This document shows, in pieces, positions 33,853-43,700 of a stretch of 64,000 bases of DNA (position 1 is its first letter; every line of letters starts with the position of its first letter). The notes below the pieces were generated by a model. It was not told where the DNA came from. It did not search any database and saw nothing but the letters and a program-made list of their open reading frames with translations. This DNA comes from an uncultured Cytophagales bacterium (GTDB lineage: Bacteria; Bacteroidota; Bacteroidia; Cytophagales; Thermonemataceae), in the NCBI GenBank assembly GCA_938002655.1, contig CALLAC010000001.1:62001-126000 (forward strand). The letters are read 5' to 3'. A program made the position numbers and the translations under genes.

Positions 33853-34552
33853 TGTCTGGGGTAAGTGGGATAATACCTTCGCCTTCTATCTTTTGTATAG
33901 CAAAGCGTGCAAATAACTCTTCTTTGTACCAACCGAGTTTTTTGGTAAGTTGAATCACTTTTTTATGCTCGGGACTTTTATAGGCATAATTATTCATAGC
34001 TTCCAAATTTTCCCAAACACTAAAAGTAGCCTGTTGAACAAGTGGCAATTCGCCGATACCTACTGAAAAAATAAGTCCTTCTCGGGCTTGTATATTTCTA
34101 CTTACAGGACGAACCATATACCAAAAATGCCAAATTTTACTCCACTTGATACTGGCTCTTGTAATGACTGCTATTTTGCCCTGATGATTTTGCTTGTCTT
34201 TTTGAGGCAAAAAGGGTTCTATGCCGTCCCATTTGCCGTGAACATTCAGTGTTTCTAAAAATAAGGTTTGGTATTTCAGGGCTTTTTCTTTGAGTTTGGC
34301 AAAAATATCTGAATATTGAAAGAATTGCTTGCAGGCTTGCTTATTTTCCCACACGCACAGCAATCCGTACAAGCTAAAATTAGGGAAAATACTAAAACCG
34401 CCTCTTCCACCACTGCCAAGCATTTTTACAAAAGATAAATCTTTCATTTCTTGAAGCAGTTTAGGTAGCCTTCCCATTTGTACAAATGCCCACCAAAGAT
34501 TTCCCAAACCCTTGTACTGAAAAAATGTAAGCGTAACAACTGGTTTATCCAT
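33836..34552 (-). CDS. Spheroidene monooxygenase (CrtA)-like protein
   Basis: 238 residues. The C-terminal half carries the CrtA signature: TRASIKWSKIWHFWYMVRPV, then GLIFSVGIGELPLVQQATFS, and a terminal GWYKEELFARFAIQKIEGEG. CrtA from purple bacteria oxidises C-2 of acyclic carotenoids (spheroidene to spheroidenone); Bacteroidota homologues are thought to act on the acyclic end of monocyclic carotenoids. The N-terminal part (TLTFFQYKGLGNLWWAFVQM) is a typical start for the family. It is isolated from other crt genes. The reaction here is inferred, not shown. Confidence 0.82.
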   Translation of the reverse strand: MDKPVVTLTFFQYKGLGNLWWAFVQMGRLPKLLQEMKDLSFVKMLGSGGRGGFSIFPNFSLYGLLCVWENKQACKQFFQYSDIFAKLKEKALKYQTLFLETLNVHGKWDGIEPFLPQKDKQNHQGKIAVITRASIKWSKIWHFWYMVRPVSRNIQAREGLIFSVGIGELPLVQQATFSVWENLEAMNNYAYKSPEHKKVIQLTKKLGWYKEELFARFAIQKIEGEGIIPLTPDTIQNE

Positions 34553-34635
34553 AGCTTGAAAAGGTTTATATGCAAAACAATTTTGAGAGAATTTTGTTAA
34601 AGGCTTTCAAAAAAGCTCAGCCTTGGGGGCAAGTA

Positions 34636-35532
34636 TTAAAATTCTCTAAAAAATGCAAGAATGTTATCTACTTCGTAATCCCAGTATTGGTAGTTGTGGG
34701 CGTATTGAAGAGGTAAGTTGAGCTTTACTTTCAGTTTAGGATGGTTTTTGCGTAAAGCCTCATAAAAAATTTGTGTTTGTGAGTAAGGGCAAACTTTATC
34801 TTGTTTGCCGTGTCCGAGATAGATAGGAGTTTTCCATTTATGAATTTGAAAGAGGATATTTTCTTCTTGTTTCCATCGTTTAGGAAACTGCTGAAAAGTT
34901 CCCATATAACCAATATGTACTCTATCTTGGGGGATTTTACTTTGGTCGTAATCGCCTGAAAGAGCGGCAACAGCTGTAAAAAGTTCGGGTTTTTCCAAAG
35001 CTACTACGGCTACGCCTCGTCCTCCTGTGGAAAGCCCTACAATAAAGTTTTTCTGTGTAGGTAACAACAGACAGTATTTTTCTTGCAAAAATCGAAATAC
35101 AGTATCTATAAGCCATTGCTTTTGAGGTTCTTTTCGCCAGTCGGCACGTGTTTCGGGGTACAATTTGCTCATATAGTTGCTTTTGCCCATTTCGGGCATA
35201 ATGAGGATGTATCCTTCGGCAAGGGCTTTTTGGCAAAGTGAACTTTTCTTGCACCAATCATCTTTGGGAAAAGCAAAGCCTTGTAAAATTAGCAGGTTGC
35301 CTTTGATGGGTGTTTTGGGGTCGGGTAGAGCTATATCTACAAGCCTTCCTGCAATTTGGAGGGTCTGAAAGTTCTGCAAACTATCACAAATAGATATAGG
35401 CTCTTTGATGGCATTGTTATGAGTAAGTATTTCCTGATTGATTTGCGATTGTTGCGGATTTTGGGTTGGTTGGAAAGATTTTTCGCTACAAGCCCAAGCA
35501 ATAAGCAAATAAAACCAAATTTGTTTTTGCAT
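34636..35532 (-). CDS. Alpha/beta-hydrolase lipoprotein (esterase D-like)
   Basis: 298 residues. It begins with a lipoprotein signal (YLLIAWACSEKS, lipobox AWAC). The catalytic Ser is in VGLSTGGRGVAV, the acid probably in LGHGKQDKVCPY, and the His in LQYAHNYQYWDYE. This is an esterase-D/S-formylglutathione-hydrolase-like alpha/beta-hydrolase that would sit in the envelope on a lipid anchor. Substrate unknown. It lies 10 bases downstream of the beta-helix lipoprotein gene on the same strand and may share its transcript. Confidence 0.82.
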   Translation of the reverse strand: MQKQIWFYLLIAWACSEKSFQPTQNPQQSQINQEILTHNNAIKEPISICDSLQNFQTLQIAGRLVDIALPDPKTPIKGNLLILQGFAFPKDDWCKKSSLCQKALAEGYILIMPEMGKSNYMSKLYPETRADWRKEPQKQWLIDTVFRFLQEKYCLLLPTQKNFIVGLSTGGRGVAVVALEKPELFTAVAALSGDYDQSKIPQDRVHIGYMGTFQQFPKRWKQEENILFQIHKWKTPIYLGHGKQDKVCPYSQTQIFYEALRKNHPKLKVKLNLPLQYAHNYQYWDYEVDNILAFFREF

Positions 35533-35541
35533 AGTAATTTT

Positions 35542-36903
35542 TCATCTTTCGAAAGCTCCTATATCGGGCGGATTTTTACGAGTTTTGCCCAAAATATCAG
35601 TTGTTATAGACGTAGCAATGCCCTTTCCTATGGCAGGCGAAGTAGAAGGCAAGCGGTAGTCAAATCGGCGAGGACTGCGAAAAAGCGAATCCGCAGGCAC
35701 ATTGAGCAAATTATTGTTTACATTAAGCACTTCTCGGAAGGTTTGGGTTTTGAAAATATTGTTGGCGGCAGAAAGATTGATGTTTTCGCCTATAAAAAGT
35801 ACTTCGTCTCGCAAATTTCCCCAAAAAATATTATTAAACAAACGCAATTGCATTTCTCCTGCTCCTGTTTCATTCAAAAATACACTTCCAGCCTCTTCTT
35901 GTCGATTGAAGAAAAATTCATAATTAGCAAGTGTACAATGCACCAGTTCATATTCTCCGCCATTGCTTGCCTGAAAAAGACGCAGAATCGCATTGTTGAG
36001 CAAGCAATTTCGCATAAAAATTTTAGAATTTACACTTGCTAAAGTTGCCTCTGAAGCACTTTGCAAAGTGGATCCTTCTAAAAGAACCTCTGCACTATCC
36101 ACAAAAACGGCTACTCTTGCGTTAGTAATTTTGGCAAAACGAATTTGGCTATTGGTACTGCTTTTTCGCAAACGTAAGCCTTGCCAAGCTCCTAAAAGAT
36201 TTTCAAAGCCCGCTTCCTTACGAAAATAACGAAAAACTACATTGCTATCTGCTGTGCCTTGTACCTTCAAAGTGCCTTTAATTTCTATTTTAGCATTGTT
36301 GAAGGCATAAATTTTTGTAGCGGCTTGTATGGTAAGCGTACAACCCAAAGGCACTTCTACGTTGCCTTTCAAAAGGTAGGGGCGTTGTTTTGTCCAAGTG
36401 GTATGGCAAGGCAAAGTGCCTGAAATTACGTGCACATTTTCAGCCCAAGTGAGCAGTTTTACGTTTTGTATTTGGTTGGGCAGTTCAAACATCAAAGAAT
36501 CATAGGCCTGATAAATTTCGTCTTGGTTACGATTTTGTATACGTGCAGAAACAATTACAAGCAGGCTATCTCTACCCAAAATGCTTACATTTTCAAAAAT
36601 TTTACTTTTCTCTGCATTTACGATAATCTCATAGTCGTCATTGTTGCCACCACCTAAAAAAATTCTCTTGATTTGCACAGCTTGGGCATTAGGATTATAG
36701 ACTTTGAGCCTTTTGCTTGCCACAGGCATACCTGCTACAATGGTATCGAAAATAATAGCATCTTCTGAAAACAACAAAGATTGAGGGCTGTTGGTAAACA
36801 TTTCGTTACGGGCTTTGCAGGCTCCAAAAAGGCTCAACGCAAAAGCAAAAAATACACACTTACTAACTTCATTTGATTTTTTACTAAAAATTTTTTCTCC
36901 CAT
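35542..36903 (-). CDS. Lipoprotein with right-handed parallel beta-helix
   Basis: 453 residues. The N-terminus has a lipoprotein-type signal (VFFAFALSLFGACKAR). Residues about 40-140 look like an Ig-like envelope module (IFDTIVAGMPVASKRLKVYN). The C-terminal half repeats hydrophobic-Asn patterns (KIEIKGTLKVQGTADSNVVF; SKIFMRNCLLNNAILRLFQA) and ends with YRLPSTSPAIGKGIATSITT and PPDIGAFER, a choice-of-anchor-Q / parallel beta-helix ending. It lies 12 bases downstream of ccmF on the same strand, so it is probably co-transcribed with it. Role unknown; beta-helix proteins often bind polysaccharide. Confidence 0.78.
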   Translation of the reverse strand: MGEKIFSKKSNEVSKCVFFAFALSLFGACKARNEMFTNSPQSLLFSEDAIIFDTIVAGMPVASKRLKVYNPNAQAVQIKRIFLGGGNNDDYEIIVNAEKSKIFENVSILGRDSLLVIVSARIQNRNQDEIYQAYDSLMFELPNQIQNVKLLTWAENVHVISGTLPCHTTWTKQRPYLLKGNVEVPLGCTLTIQAATKIYAFNNAKIEIKGTLKVQGTADSNVVFRYFRKEAGFENLLGAWQGLRLRKSSTNSQIRFAKITNARVAVFVDSAEVLLEGSTLQSASEATLASVNSKIFMRNCLLNNAILRLFQASNGGEYELVHCTLANYEFFFNRQEEAGSVFLNETGAGEMQLRLFNNIFWGNLRDEVLFIGENINLSAANNIFKTQTFREVLNVNNNLLNVPADSLFRSPRRFDYRLPSTSPAIGKGIATSITTDILGKTRKNPPDIGAFER

Positions 36904-36915
36904 CTGAATTTCAAG

Positions 36916-39552
36916 TTAAGCCGTCATTTCATGAGTTTCAGTATTTTGGGGCGTTTTCTTTCGGATTTTGAGCTTATTTGTCAGAGCAATTATCAAGCCA
37001 AGAACAACGATGAGTGAGCCTCCCCAAAGTAAATTGATTTGAGGCTGTTCGATAGCTTTCATAATGATATAGTCTTTTTCGCCGACATCAGCCGAGAAAA
37101 TCATTTCTCCTTTTTGCGTATCAATATTACGGAATGTAATTCTTGCTCCGATTTCAGGTAGAACATCAGATACATTTGCCATTTGGCTTGTAACCTGATT
37201 GACAACCAAAATAGGCTCGGCGGTATGAATTTGCCCATTTTTACCTAAAATCTTGATAATAGCTTTTACGGCAAGTTCGTCTTGGCTGAGTTTTTGAGCA
37301 TGAATTTCACGGATTGGCTCAACATTTTCCAAAATAGCTACAAAATCATTGAGTAGAAAAGTGTCTTTGACACGTACTCGTATCTCTTCGGTTTCGGTAT
37401 ATTCTCTGCCTTTGCTGGGGTCGGGGTAGATGCTACTCACGTGTGTATAGAGGTCTTTGGAAAGCATTTTGTAGATATCAGGCGAAGCTACCATTTCGCC
37501 TTGCCTGATGCCATTCATTTGTACTCTTGGGAAAAGATTAAATACTTTTCCACTTTCTTTGTGGCGATATTCTACTCGGTAGTAGATATTTTCGGGGCGT
37601 GTGCGAATGGTATCTCCTTTTTTGAAATACAATTTTCCATTGTAGAAAATATCTCGGACTACCACGAGTTTTTCGGGGTTATCTGCCAAACTTCTTACAT
37701 ATTTCTGATTGATATAACCTGGGTAATGTTCAGCTTCTACATACATTCCTTTGTAGGTAAGTTGATAGTTTCTCATTTCTGTTGGTTCTTCGAGCCAAAG
37801 CAAAACATTTTTTTTATTGAACTCTTCGGGGGCATCTTTACTAAATACTAGACCTGAATTGTTATCGGAAATAATTTTGGAATAACCCGCCGAATACATT
37901 ATGCCTAAAATCATTACAGCAAAGCCAATATGAGCCACCGCCCCACCTGAAAGAGAAGGTCTTTTACGGAAGATATCTACTATCAAGATTGAATTTGCTA
38001 TGATAGAATACCAAGAGGCAAAAATGATAAGAAAACTAAGCGTATATTTAACGTAAACAATACCTGCTTTTTTCCAGTTTTGGCTGAAATTTTGCAGTTC
38101 TTTTTGCCACGTTTCATTAGGCTCTAAAAGTATAACAAAAATTGCAGAAACAATCATAGATACCAAAAGTGGAAAAGTCAAGGTTTGGTAAAACTTTTTT
38201 TCTTTGGTATTTCTACGCCACCAATAGTATTGCCCCCAAACAGAAGCAATCGTAATGATGATAGCTAAAAAACCTTGTGAAATACCGTATAAATCCATCG
38301 GATTGGCGGGGGGAGCTTGTCCCCAAACAGGACGAGAAGTGAAAAATATCACAATAAAAGCCGCAAGGCTCAAAAGTATTGCACTGGTAAATGTCCAGAA
38401 TTCGGGAGTATAAGTAGTGATTTCTTTGGTATCGGCAGGTATTTTTTTCCAATTTTTTGCCATAATCCAGGCAGGTAGTGCCACAAAAACAGCCATCAGA
38501 AATATGAGTTGCCCGCTTAAACCTAAGTCGGTAAAGGAGTGTACTGAGGCATCACCAAGTACGCCGCTACGTGTGAGAAAGGTAGAATAAAGCACCAAAA
38601 AGAAAGTTACGGTAAGCAAAATAATAGAAGTTTTCAGCGAACTGCTACTGTTTTTGGCAGTGAGCATTGTATGTAATGCGGCAACAAGTGTGAGCCAAGG
38701 CACATAAACCGCATTTTCTACGGGGTCCCAGTTCCAATAGCCACCAAAGTTGAGGGTTTCGTAAGCCCAATAAGCTCCCATCATTATACCCAAACCTAAA
38801 ATAGCAATGCTGATGAGTGTCCAAGGTAAAGCAGGTTTTATCCATTCTTTAAGTTGGTTTCTCTGCAAACCTGCCAAAGCAAAAGCAAAAGGCACAAAAG
38901 TGATAGCAAAGCCTAAAAAAATAGTGGGTGGGTGAATGACCATCCAATAATTTTGCAGAAGTGGCGAGAGCCCTCCGCCATCGGCAGGAATAAAATTGGG
39001 ATTGTAAGTTTGGCGAAATGCAGGATTATACACAGGCAAATCTAAAACTTCGCGTGTGAGCACAAAAGGCGAACTGCCTATTTTGAATGAATCGGCGAAT
39101 ACAACGCCCAAAATCATTGAAGTCAGAAGTACTTGCAAAAAGCTGAATTGCCACATCACACTGCTTTCCCAAGATTTTAGTTGGGGAAGTAAGAGGAGGG
39201 CAATGAGTACATTCCAGAAAATCCAAATCAGAAAGCTGCCTTCTTGTCCTTCCCAGAAGCAGGCAATCATGTATTGAACAGGCAAGTTGTTGGAAGAGTG
39301 ATCGTAGGCATAGAAATACTCATACATTTGGTTATAGACAATCGCAAAAAGCGTAATAACTACTCCTATAATCGCGATACTATGTATCCAAAAGGCTCTT
39401 CGGGCAAAACTAGTCCAAGATTTTTGTTTACTTTCATCATAGTTTTTATTTTGAGCCAAAACATAGCCAATGGTTGCAAGAATAGCACTGGCAAAAGAGA
39501 TTAGCACTAAAAGATGCCCAAGGTTACCAATCCACAAATTAGGTTCTCGCAT
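36916..39552 (-). CDS. ccmF: Cytochrome c maturation heme lyase CcmF/CcsA-type
   Basis: 878 residues, many membrane helices. The tryptophan-rich WWD heme-handling motif is NFGGYWNWDPVENAVYVPW (about 268-286), preceded by conserved HPPT (207-210) and followed by STFLTRSGVLGDASVHSFTD. This is the heme-handling protein that attaches heme to apocytochrome c at the outer face of the inner membrane. The extended C-terminus includes a large extracytoplasmic domain and a last helix (INLLWGGSLIVVLGLIIALT), as in CcmF. No ccmE, ccmC or ccmH is adjacent. The downstream lipoprotein gene is 12 bases away. Confidence 0.93.
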   Translation of the reverse strand: MREPNLWIGNLGHLLVLISFASAILATIGYVLAQNKNYDESKQKSWTSFARRAFWIHSIAIIGVVITLFAIVYNQMYEYFYAYDHSSNNLPVQYMIACFWEGQEGSFLIWIFWNVLIALLLLPQLKSWESSVMWQFSFLQVLLTSMILGVVFADSFKIGSSPFVLTREVLDLPVYNPAFRQTYNPNFIPADGGGLSPLLQNYWMVIHPPTIFLGFAITFVPFAFALAGLQRNQLKEWIKPALPWTLISIAILGLGIMMGAYWAYETLNFGGYWNWDPVENAVYVPWLTLVAALHTMLTAKNSSSSLKTSIILLTVTFFLVLYSTFLTRSGVLGDASVHSFTDLGLSGQLIFLMAVFVALPAWIMAKNWKKIPADTKEITTYTPEFWTFTSAILLSLAAFIVIFFTSRPVWGQAPPANPMDLYGISQGFLAIIITIASVWGQYYWWRRNTKEKKFYQTLTFPLLVSMIVSAIFVILLEPNETWQKELQNFSQNWKKAGIVYVKYTLSFLIIFASWYSIIANSILIVDIFRKRPSLSGGAVAHIGFAVMILGIMYSAGYSKIISDNNSGLVFSKDAPEEFNKKNVLLWLEEPTEMRNYQLTYKGMYVEAEHYPGYINQKYVRSLADNPEKLVVVRDIFYNGKLYFKKGDTIRTRPENIYYRVEYRHKESGKVFNLFPRVQMNGIRQGEMVASPDIYKMLSKDLYTHVSSIYPDPSKGREYTETEEIRVRVKDTFLLNDFVAILENVEPIREIHAQKLSQDELAVKAIIKILGKNGQIHTAEPILVVNQVTSQMANVSDVLPEIGARITFRNIDTQKGEMIFSADVGEKDYIIMKAIEQPQINLLWGGSLIVVLGLIIALTNKLKIRKKTPQNTETHEMTA

Positions 39553-39649
39553 GGAATTTTATTTTGATTGTAGTGTTAAAAATACCAACAAGTAAACGAT
39601 TTCTTGAAGTAATGAGTTTTGGTTTTTTTGAAAATTTATGATTTTTTCG

Positions 39650-40627
39650 TCAAAAAACGGAAATCTGTCTATACGACCATTTTCTTTCGGCAGGTTCTTT
39701 GGATATTGCGAAAGAAAGTCCTATTTCGTGTAAGCCACCTATTCCTTTCAAAGAAAGTGGCAAACCATATGTGTAGGCGAGTCTGAAACCTTCTACTTTG
39801 AAGGCTGTCTGAAAGTTGAGTGTAGTATTTTGTGTTTGTAGAGGAATATTTCTACCCAAAATTCCTGTCTGAAAATAGGCTGTTTCAAAAAAAAGCCCCA
39901 TATCAAGCAAATGTAAGCTATTTTGGAAACTGTAAAATACAACAGGTGAAAGATGATAATTTTCGGTTTCATTGAGAGGTATTTTAATACCCAAATGCCC
40001 TGAAATACGGAAAGGAACACGAAATTCACTTCCTAAAAAATCTCTTTGTGGTTGGTTGAGATGAAAAGCCGAAAAACCTATCCAAGCATAGTCATTGTAC
40101 GCTAATATTCCTGTTGAAACATCAAGAAAGTCAATAGTTTGAGAGGGTAGTAGGGGTTCTTGGGTAGGATTTCCGCTTACACCTGTTTGTGTGAGCTGGT
40201 CGCTGTAAATTAAATTAAAGATGTTCAGATTTTTATTTCCATATCCTAAACTTACTGCCATTCGGATACGCCAATATTCTCCTGCGGGCAAAAGATATGC
40301 GTAAGCAAGATTTGTTTGTAAATTTCTAAAATTTCCTCCTGAGGCTACGCCTATGCGGTCAGTTTTGAAAAACAAGCCTATTGCATTGCGTTCGTCATCA
40401 AAGCTATGGTCGTAGCCGATGAAATTAGTTACCAGTCCTCCTGTAAGGCTCGGATAATGTACTGCATACAAAAAATCTGCTCTGCCCGAAACGCTCGTAC
40501 CTGTAAAAGCAGGATTTACAAATAAACGCCCTGAACCATATTGATTGGGAAAAATATCTTGTGAAAGGCTTTTCAAAGAAAAACAACAGCAGAGAAGTAT
40601 GAAAAGCTTTTGGACAAACAATCGCAT
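39650..40627 (-). CDS. PorP/SprF family type IX secretion outer-membrane protein
   Basis: 325 residues. Signal peptide (LFILLCCCFSLKSLSQ), then the family-defining start QDIFPNQYGSGRLFVNPAFT, alternating beta strands of an outer-membrane barrel and a C-terminal strand (GLPLSLKGIGGLHEIGLSFA). PorP/SprF proteins assist T9SS or gliding-adhesin delivery; Bacteroidota have many paralogues, each often paired with a particular substrate. Here the diverging neighbour is a 1,060-residue T9SS subtilase (promoters back to back), making that protease a plausible client. Confidence 0.9.
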   Translation of the reverse strand: MRLFVQKLFILLCCCFSLKSLSQDIFPNQYGSGRLFVNPAFTGTSVSGRADFLYAVHYPSLTGGLVTNFIGYDHSFDDERNAIGLFFKTDRIGVASGGNFRNLQTNLAYAYLLPAGEYWRIRMAVSLGYGNKNLNIFNLIYSDQLTQTGVSGNPTQEPLLPSQTIDFLDVSTGILAYNDYAWIGFSAFHLNQPQRDFLGSEFRVPFRISGHLGIKIPLNETENYHLSPVVFYSFQNSLHLLDMGLFFETAYFQTGILGRNIPLQTQNTTLNFQTAFKVEGFRLAYTYGLPLSLKGIGGLHEIGLSFAISKEPAERKWSYRQISVF

Positions 40628-40658
40628 TAGAAAGAGGTTTATTTTGCATACAACAAAG

Positions 40659-40686
40659 CAAAGTTAGCAACAATTTTCAAACCAAA
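40659..40686 (-). promoter_or_regulatory. Promoter of the PorP/SprF gene
   Basis: Minus strand: -7 box TAACTTTG (40659-40666), exact consensus, with TTTG at 40683-40686 (16-base spacer), 32 bases before the ATG. Confidence 0.65.
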
Positions 40687-40754
40687 ATTGGATTTTCTGT
40701 CTTTTTTATTTACCTTTCCGTAGTGAAAGGTATGTATCAGAAAAGCCGATTTCT

Positions 40755-43700
40755 ATGAAAAAACATATTACTTTTCTTTTTTTAGCAATCTTTTTAAGCA
40801 CTTATGCCTTTGCACAGTTGCGTTATACACCTTCGCAAGTTGTTTTCAAGCTGAAAGAAGGCTTTTATATTGAACCTGACTTTTTGCTTTCACTTTCGGT
40901 GCGTCTTGCAGAACGAGTTTTTCCTAATCATCAAGCTCCCAAGCAAGGCGAATTGGGGCGTTGTGGCTTACCCAAAGTAGATTTGAGCCGAATTTACTAT
41001 CTATACTTGAAAGATGGGGTAAGTGTAGAAAGTGCTTTACAAGTTTTACGCTCTCACAAAGCTGTGGAATATGCGGAGCCTTTGCGTTTGGCAGAACCAT
41101 TGCTTGTTCCTAACGATCCAGGTGCGAACACTCCCAGCTCGATACCTGCCGATTTTCATCAGTATTACTTAAATGTTATCAAGGCTTATGATGCTTGGGA
41201 TATTCAAACAGGTAATCCTGCGTCTGTTATTGGCATTATTGATTGGGGGTTTCGTACTACCCACGAGGATTTGATAGGTAACTTACACCCCGATTATATT
41301 GACTTGGGCAACAACGATTTCAATCTAAATTTACCTCACCCCTTTGGTTATCATGGTGGAGCTGTGGCAGGCATTGCTTCGGCTACGCCCAATAATAGCG
41401 TAGGGATTGCAGGGGTGGGCTATAATTGCCGTTATTTACCAGTAAAAGCCGTAAATGATGCTCTTACGGTACTTCGCTTTGCCGAATCAGTAGTGTATTT
41501 GGCAGATAGAAATGTGAAAGTTATCAATATGTCGTTTGGTTATTCAGGCGAGCCTGATGAATTTTGGGAAGATATTGTCAATTATGCTGTTATCAATAAA
41601 GATGTAGCTATGGTTGCCGCCGCAGGCAATAGCAGTAGCACAAGCCGATTTTGGCCTGCTTCTTATAAAAATGTAGTATCTGTGACAGGCTCTACGGCAA
41701 ATGATTTACGTTGGGGAGGAAGCAACTACAACTATGAGGTAGATATCACTGCCCCCAGTGAGTACATTCATACTGCTTACCATAATTGTTGTGCATACAG
41801 TGGTATTTTCAACAACGATAATTCTTATATTCCTGCGGTAAGCTACAATATGAGTGGGACTTCTTTTGCTGCTCCACAAGTTGCCGCCGCTATTGCTCTG
41901 CTTCGCACCCAATATCCAAGTTTAGATGCTATCCAAGCTATGGCGAGGGTAGTGGCTACTTCCGATAATATTGATGCTCTCAATCCTTCGGTAGCAGGAC
42001 TTATCGGCAAAGGTCGGCTTAATATGCTCCGAGCTCTAAATGAAACAAATGTAAAAGCCTTACGGATAGAAAATTACGAGTTTGTAAATAATGCTTTTCC
42101 TTTTGCAGGTGAAAATGCCCAAATGGTAGTAAATTTCAAAAATTTACTTTCCCCTACCTCTAATTTACAAGTAAACGTAGTTTCTCTTTCGCCGCTTGCG
42201 AGTGTGAGCAGTGGCAGTTTTGCTTTGGGAGCAATGAATACAAATGAAGTAAAAAATAATGCAAGTTCGCCTTTTATTTTGCAAATATTGCCTGCTACTC
42301 CTTACAACACTGAAATTGTTTTACGTTTTGATTTTCAAGACGGAACTTTTACTACTTACGAATATCTGAAAATTATTGTCAATCCTGATTATCTGCATTT
42401 AGATATCAATAAGCTCACGCTTCACGTGGGTAAAAAGGGAAAAATTGCTGAATATGTGTATCCTTACCGAAAAAGTGTAGGTTATACTACCTCCCAATAC
42501 AATACCATTGCTACCGCAGGCGGTTTTGTAGTAGCTACACATATGGATAGCCTTGCCAACTCTATTCCTCAATATATTGCAGGTGACCCTTTGCTTACCG
42601 AATTTGATATTGCAGGAGCTTTTACACATACCAAAACAGCCAATCATCAAGAAATTGTAGCTAATTTTGAAGATAATGTTATCAAAAGACCCAAACTAAA
42701 AATCCAGAAAAAAGCCTATGCCTACAAAAATGCTCCCAAAGAAAAATTTATCATCGTAGAGTATGATATTACCAATGACTCTAGCAGGACCATTCAGAAC
42801 TTATATGCAAGTGTTTTCACAGATTTTGATTTACAACAATATACCCAAAACCGAGCCGATTGGGACAATACTCGCAAAATGGGATATGTTTATCATTATT
42901 TAAACGGAATGTATGTAGGTATCAGACTGCTGACCGAACAAACACCCAATTATTATGCCTTCAATAATAATGGCAGTGGTGGCTCTTTGAATTTGTATGA
43001 CGGTTTTACAAAGTCTGAAAAATTTACTGCTATTTCTAATGGACTTCTACGTACGCAAGCAGGTACAACAGGGTTTGGTACAGATGTTTCTATTGCCGTA
43101 GGCGGAACCATTGCAAATTTAGCTCCCCAAGCTATGCGTAAAATTGCTTTTGCTTATGTAACAGGTGATAATTTGACAGAACTGCAAGCCAATGCTGATG
43201 AGGCTCTCAATACGTTTTTAGAAGTGAATACGACACCTCTACCTGATATTGCGAGCAGTTTTGTTGTTTGTAATGGTGATGATTTGGTATTGGCTCCTAG
43301 TAATGGCACTACTTTTGATTTTTACGATTCTTTCCCGCTGACTACTCCTATTCATACAGGTAGCTCTCTGACAATCAGCAATATTACTGCAAATCAAACC
43401 ATCTATGTTGTTGGAAAAGATAGATACTATCCAAGTCCTGTAAAAATTCTCAATATCACGGTAGCACCTGTTCATCATGCAGTAATAGTAGCTACTCCTT
43501 ATGCGGGTACTACTTGGCTTTTTGAAGATTATAGCGGTAATGTGGGTAGTTCTGAATGGAATTTTGGCGATGGGAATACAGCAACAGCAAATCCTGTGGT
43601 GCACACTTATGCCCAAGAAGGAACCTATCAGGTTTGGCTAAAAAGCACTAGTTTACAAGGTTGTAAAGATACTACTACCAAAACCATCAGTGCTGTACTT

